Assembly (NCBI GenBank): GCA_964441505.1
Contig: CAYTUV010000078.1
Span: forward strand, 1 to 8,649
Origin: Fen-1258 sp964441505
GTDB lineage: Bacteria > Bacteroidota > Ignavibacteria > Ignavibacteriales > Melioribacteraceae
Reading direction: 5' to 3'
Length of the DNA: 8,649 nt
Shown: piece after piece, positions 5,923-8,649 of the stretch
Numbering within the stretch: position 1 is the stretch's first letter
Layout: each line of letters starts with the position of its first letter
Position numbers and translations under genes: made by a program
The notes under the pieces: model-generated
Databases searched by the model: none
The model's input: only the letters and a program-made list of their open reading frames with translations
What the model was told of the DNA's origin: nothing

Positions 5923-6429
5923 CTACTTTTTTAATAATTGTCCGAATGCTTTAATTAAACTTTTTTTAGTCACAAGAAGATCCTGAGAAATGACTTTCAC
6001 TTCACCTATTGCTGGCATAAAATTTATGTCGCCGCTCCATCGCGGTACAATATGAAAATGTAAATGTGTATCGATTCCGGCACCGGCAGCTTTTCCGAGA
6101 TTGGCGCCGAAGTTAAATCCCTGCGGCTTCATTGTAATTTCCAATGCCTTCATTGACAACTGTACTGTGCGCATCATTTCATCCATTTCGAATTCATTCA
6201 GATTGCTCATATCGCTCTGATGACGGTACGGAATTATCATCAAATGCCCGCTGTTGTAAGGATACAGATTCAGCATAGCATAGCATAAACTGTTTTTGTA
6301 AACAATTAAAGATTCATCGCTATCGGCCGGAATTTTGTGAGCCTCACAAAAAACACACTCATCAGAATCTTTTTTAGTCTTGAAAGATTCGATGTAATTA
6401 GAGCGCCAGGGTGACCAGAGTTTTTCCAT
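5923..6429 (-). CDS. HIT-family nucleotide phosphorylase/hydrolase (Ap4A-type)
   Basis: The 168-residue protein carries the histidine triad HLHFHIVPRW (H122, H124, H126), where the central region acts on the alpha-phosphate of a nucleotide. NSGHLMIIPYRHQSD (59-73) is the second conserved HIT block. The start MEKLWSPWRSNYI with a CxxC pair (C25, C28) is typical of the branch that includes mycobacterial Ap4A phosphorylase, so diadenosine-polyphosphate breakdown is the best guess; other HIT substrates cannot be excluded. CxxC may bind a metal. The start is the ATG at 6429-6427, directly before the conserved WSPWR. No Shine-Dalgarno is seen: the bases upstream are the U-tract of a terminator. Glycerate kinase follows eight bases after the stop. 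Confidence 0.93.
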   Translation of the reverse strand: MEKLWSPWRSNYIESFKTKKDSDECVFCEAHKIPADSDESLIVYKNSLCYAMLNLYPYNSGHLMIIPYRHQSDMSNLNEFEMDEMMRTVQLSMKALEITMKPQGFNFGANLGKAAGAGIDTHLHFHIVPRWSGDINFMPAIGEVKVISQDLLVTKKSLIKAFGQLLKK

Positions 6430-6433
6430 AAAT

Positions 6434-6464
6434 AAAAAAGGCGGAAGTTGATATTACTTCCGCC
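6434..6464 (-). terminator. Intrinsic terminator of the EF-G-like gene
   Basis: On the minus strand GGCGGAAGT (6464-6456), a 7-base loop and ACTTCCGCC (6448-6440) form a perfect 9-bp GC-rich stem, followed at once by six U (6439-6434). It begins 22 bases after the EF-G-like stop codon. It ends only four bases before the ATG of the HIT gene, so it separates the two transcription units very tightly. Confidence 0.92.
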
Positions 6465-6485
6465 AGCAATTTAATTAGAATTAAT

Positions 6486-8582
6486 TTATTCTGCTTCTTC
6501 TTCTTTGTGTTTCTGATATTCTTCTATAACCTTTGCTTCGGTATCTTTCGGCACTTCTTCGTAATGAGAGAAACTCATCGAGAACATTCCGCGTCCCGAT
6601 GTCAAACTGCGAAGTTGAGTTGAATACTTGTGAAGTTCTGCCAACGGTACTTTAGCCTTAATAATCTGGAATGCGTTTTCCGAATCCATATTCTGGATCT
6701 TGCCGCGTCGTCCCGATATATCACCCATAACATCGCCCATGTATTTCTCGGGAATTTTAACATTGATATCATAGATCGGCTCAAGCAGCATCGGTTTGGC
6801 TTCCATAAAACCTTTTCTGAATGCCTGTGATGCAGCTATCTTGAATGATACTTCATCAGAGTCAACAGCGTGATAAGTTCCGTCGAACAAGGAAACTTTA
6901 ACATCAACTACCTTGCTTCCGGTAAGAATGCCTTTCGTCATGATCTCTTTCAATCCTTTTTCAACTGCAGGAATGAAACGCCCCGGAACAACTCCGCCCA
7001 CGATAGCATCAACAAATTCATATCCTGTTCCGCGAGGCATCGGCTCAAGTTTCAGGTGAACATGTCCGTACTGACCGCGACCGCCCGATTGCTTTTTATG
7101 TTTGTATTCGGAGTCTTCACATTTTCCTTTTATTGTTTCTCTGTAAGGAATTCTCGGTTCAACCAGTTCAACTTCAACTCCGTAACGGTCCTTCAATAAT
7201 TTGATAGCAAGATTAAGCTGAAGTTCACCCTGTCCGGAAACGACTGTCTGAGAAATTTCACCATCAAATTTTGTTCTGAGAGTCGGCTCTTCTTCATGCG
7301 CCGTATGAAGCGCTGCGGAAATTTTATCTTCATCCCCTTTTGCTTTCGGTTTTACGGCAAAACGAATAACCGGTTCGAGATACTCAATCTTCGGCAGAAC
7401 AATTGTAAAATTCTTGGAACAGAGAGTATCGCCAGTATGGCTGTCTTTCAACTTAACAACCGCACCAATATCTCCTGCGTTTAATTTCGGAATATCTTTT
7501 CTGTTGTGTCCGTTCAGAACATAGATCTGTCCGAGTCTTTCAATTTTATCTCTGTGTGTGTTCTGAAGATCCATACCCGGAGTTAAAGAGCCGGAGTAAA
7601 CTTTAAAGATCGAAAGTTCACCGACATGCTGCTCGGATAACGATTTGAAAATGAGAAGCGATACTTCACCCTTTACATCGCAGGCAACTTTTACTTTTTT
7701 ACCACCCTCTTTCATCGATGCTTCAATCGGTTCTCTTTCATTCGGAGCCGGGAAATATTTTACAGCGAAATCGAGGAATGTGTTTTGTCCAATCCCTTTT
7801 GTTGCCGCGAATGCGAATGTAGGAATCAAACCTCCATTAACGATGGATGCTTTTAATCCAACCTGAATTTCATCGTCACTTAATGCACCCTCTTCAAAAA
7901 ACTTATTCATCAATTCTTCGCTCGATTCGGCGACTTTCTCAACAAGAACTTCTCTTAGCTTATCGGCATGCGTTTTAAGATCGGCTGGAATTTCTTCCTC
8001 GGTTATTTTTTTGGAACCCTGATCGCCGTATGTAATCATTTTCATTTTAACAAGATCGACAACCGAATTGAAGTTAAGACCCTCTTTTACCGGAAAAGAA
8101 ACAACTGTAATATCATGGCTTAAGCGGAGTTTTGCCTGAGCTACGGTTTCAAAAAATTTGGAATGCTCGTTATCGCACTTATTGATTATAACGGCGGCAG
8201 GAAGTTTATTCTTGCGTATTACCTCCCACGTCTGTTCTGTTCCTACTTCAACACCTTCAAAACTTTTTACAACAGAGACTGCAAGATCTGCAACATGCAA
8301 AGACGATATAACCTGACCTATGAAATCAGGGAAACCGGGTGTATCGAGCATGTTTATCTTCGCATTGCTCCATTCAACATGAAGAGGTGAAGCCGCAATC
8401 GAAATTCTTTTTTCAATTTCGTTCGAGTTAAAATCTGAAGTTGTATTTCCCTCTTCAACTTTACCTATACGATTTATTTCTCCGCCTGTGAACAAAAGAA
8501 TTTCCGAAATCGTAGTTTTACCGCTTCCTCCATGACCAACGAATGCTATATTCCTAATAGCTTCTGCATTATACTCTTTCAA
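6486..8582 (-). CDS. EF-G-like translational GTPase (EF-G2 type)
   Basis: The 698-residue protein has the full five-domain EF-G plan. The G domain shows the P-loop GHGGSGKTT (16-24), switch I NTTSDFNSNEIEKRISI (46-62), DTPGFPDF (80-87) and NKCD (134-137). Beta-barrel domain II is at about 300-390 and domain III at about 400-475. Domain IV contains KKQSGGRGQYGHV (496-508) and the GGVVPGRFIPAVEKG block. Domain V covers about 600-680 and includes GDISGRRGKIQ. The GTPase-activating His of canonical EF-G (DTPGHVDF) is Phe84 here, and the P-loop is GHGGSGKTT instead of AHIDAGKTT, so this is a paralogue and not the main fusA. Family members of this kind are thought to act on ribosomes with altered or no GTP hydrolysis. 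The start is TTG at 8582-8580, with a strong AAGGAG eight bases upstream. The C-terminus ends in a charged KHKEEEAE tail. A terminator follows closely. Confidence 0.95.
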   Translation of the reverse strand: MKEYNAEAIRNIAFVGHGGSGKTTISEILLFTGGEINRIGKVEEGNTTSDFNSNEIEKRISIAASPLHVEWSNAKINMLDTPGFPDFIGQVISSLHVADLAVSVVKSFEGVEVGTEQTWEVIRKNKLPAAVIINKCDNEHSKFFETVAQAKLRLSHDITVVSFPVKEGLNFNSVVDLVKMKMITYGDQGSKKITEEEIPADLKTHADKLREVLVEKVAESSEELMNKFFEEGALSDDEIQVGLKASIVNGGLIPTFAFAATKGIGQNTFLDFAVKYFPAPNEREPIEASMKEGGKKVKVACDVKGEVSLLIFKSLSEQHVGELSIFKVYSGSLTPGMDLQNTHRDKIERLGQIYVLNGHNRKDIPKLNAGDIGAVVKLKDSHTGDTLCSKNFTIVLPKIEYLEPVIRFAVKPKAKGDEDKISAALHTAHEEEPTLRTKFDGEISQTVVSGQGELQLNLAIKLLKDRYGVEVELVEPRIPYRETIKGKCEDSEYKHKKQSGGRGQYGHVHLKLEPMPRGTGYEFVDAIVGGVVPGRFIPAVEKGLKEIMTKGILTGSKVVDVKVSLFDGTYHAVDSDEVSFKIAASQAFRKGFMEAKPMLLEPIYDINVKIPEKYMGDVMGDISGRRGKIQNMDSENAFQIIKAKVPLAELHKYSTQLRSLTSGRGMFSMSFSHYEEVPKDTEAKVIEEYQKHKEEEAE

Positions 8583-8649
8583 GATAGATTCTCCTTAGTT
8601 TGAACTAGAAAAAATTACCTACGTTTAAACGCATTCCAGAAAGCAGAGG
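8583..8649 (-). promoter_or_regulatory. 5' region of the EF-G-like gene: Shine-Dalgarno plus possible upstream gene tail
   Basis: AAGGAG at 8596-8591 on the minus strand is the clearest Shine-Dalgarno in the window and decides the TTG start at 8582. Upstream, two short minus-strand frames run in from the right edge. One reads PLLSGMRLNVGNFF and stops at 8607-8605; its alternating residues and terminal Phe would suit an outer-membrane barrel. The other reads SAFWNAFKRR and stops at 8617-8615. With under 15 codons each I cannot tell which, if either, is the end of a real gene. No promoter could be assigned. Confidence 0.5.

Noticed and set aside
6486..8582. Reading the EF-G-like gene as the main fusA or as a TetM/TetO-type ribosomal protection gene
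   Set aside because: The G-domain motifs (GHGGSGKTT, DTPGFPDF, NKCD) are those of EF-G2-type paralogues, and no rpsL/rpsG/tuf neighbours are present. Domain IV is EF-G-like, without features I would use to call tetracycline resistance.

Overview
The window is AT-rich and gene-dense. Every gene I can support lies on the minus strand, so in transcription order it reads from high to low coordinates. The content is mostly housekeeping: an EF-G paralogue, a HIT-family protein, a glycerate kinase, ThyX, a PEGA lipoprotein, dihydrofolate reductase, MutL, and the first 73 codons of an unrecognised protein. The protein style (an endonuclease-type MutL, a PEGA lipoprotein, an EF-G2-type protein with DTPGFPDF, a WSPWR-type HIT protein), the frequent TTG starts and the families of palindromic intergenic repeats suggest a member of the Bacteroidota/Ignavibacteriota (FCB) group. 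An Ignavibacteria-like genome is my best guess. This is inference from gene style, not from a marker gene.

Layout from the right edge: 8583-8649 holds a good Shine-Dalgarno sequence for the EF-G paralogue and perhaps the tail of an upstream gene. The EF-G paralogue (6486-8582) ends in a strong intrinsic terminator (6434-6464) whose U-tract stops four bases before the start codon of the HIT gene. HIT (5923-6429) and glycerate kinase (4736-5914) are eight bases apart and look like one operon. A palindromic repeat of the 'CGCAAAG' type fills the gap before thyX (3679-4602). After thyX comes a 417-bp non-coding stretch (3262-3678) carrying a roughly 266-bp MITE-like element with degenerate terminal inverted repeats and elaborate internal hairpins. 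The PEGA lipoprotein (2896-3204) and folA (2423-2899) overlap by two bases. A second palindromic repeat, with a perfect 17-bp inverted repeat, separates folA from mutL (394-2238). The left edge carries the start of one more gene (1-221).

Functional links: thyX and folA both concern thymidylate and tetrahydrofolate. ThyX itself does not generate dihydrofolate, so finding both near each other is mildly unusual. MutL is a mismatch-repair endonuclease with a readable sliding-clamp-binding motif. Four of the seven complete genes start with TTG.

I found no clear novel multi-gene system. The points most worth following are the EF-G paralogue that lacks the catalytic histidine, the MITE-like element and the other two repeat families, the terminator abutting the HIT start codon, and the unidentified protein cut by the left edge. 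No tRNA, rRNA, CRISPR array or intact insertion sequence was seen.
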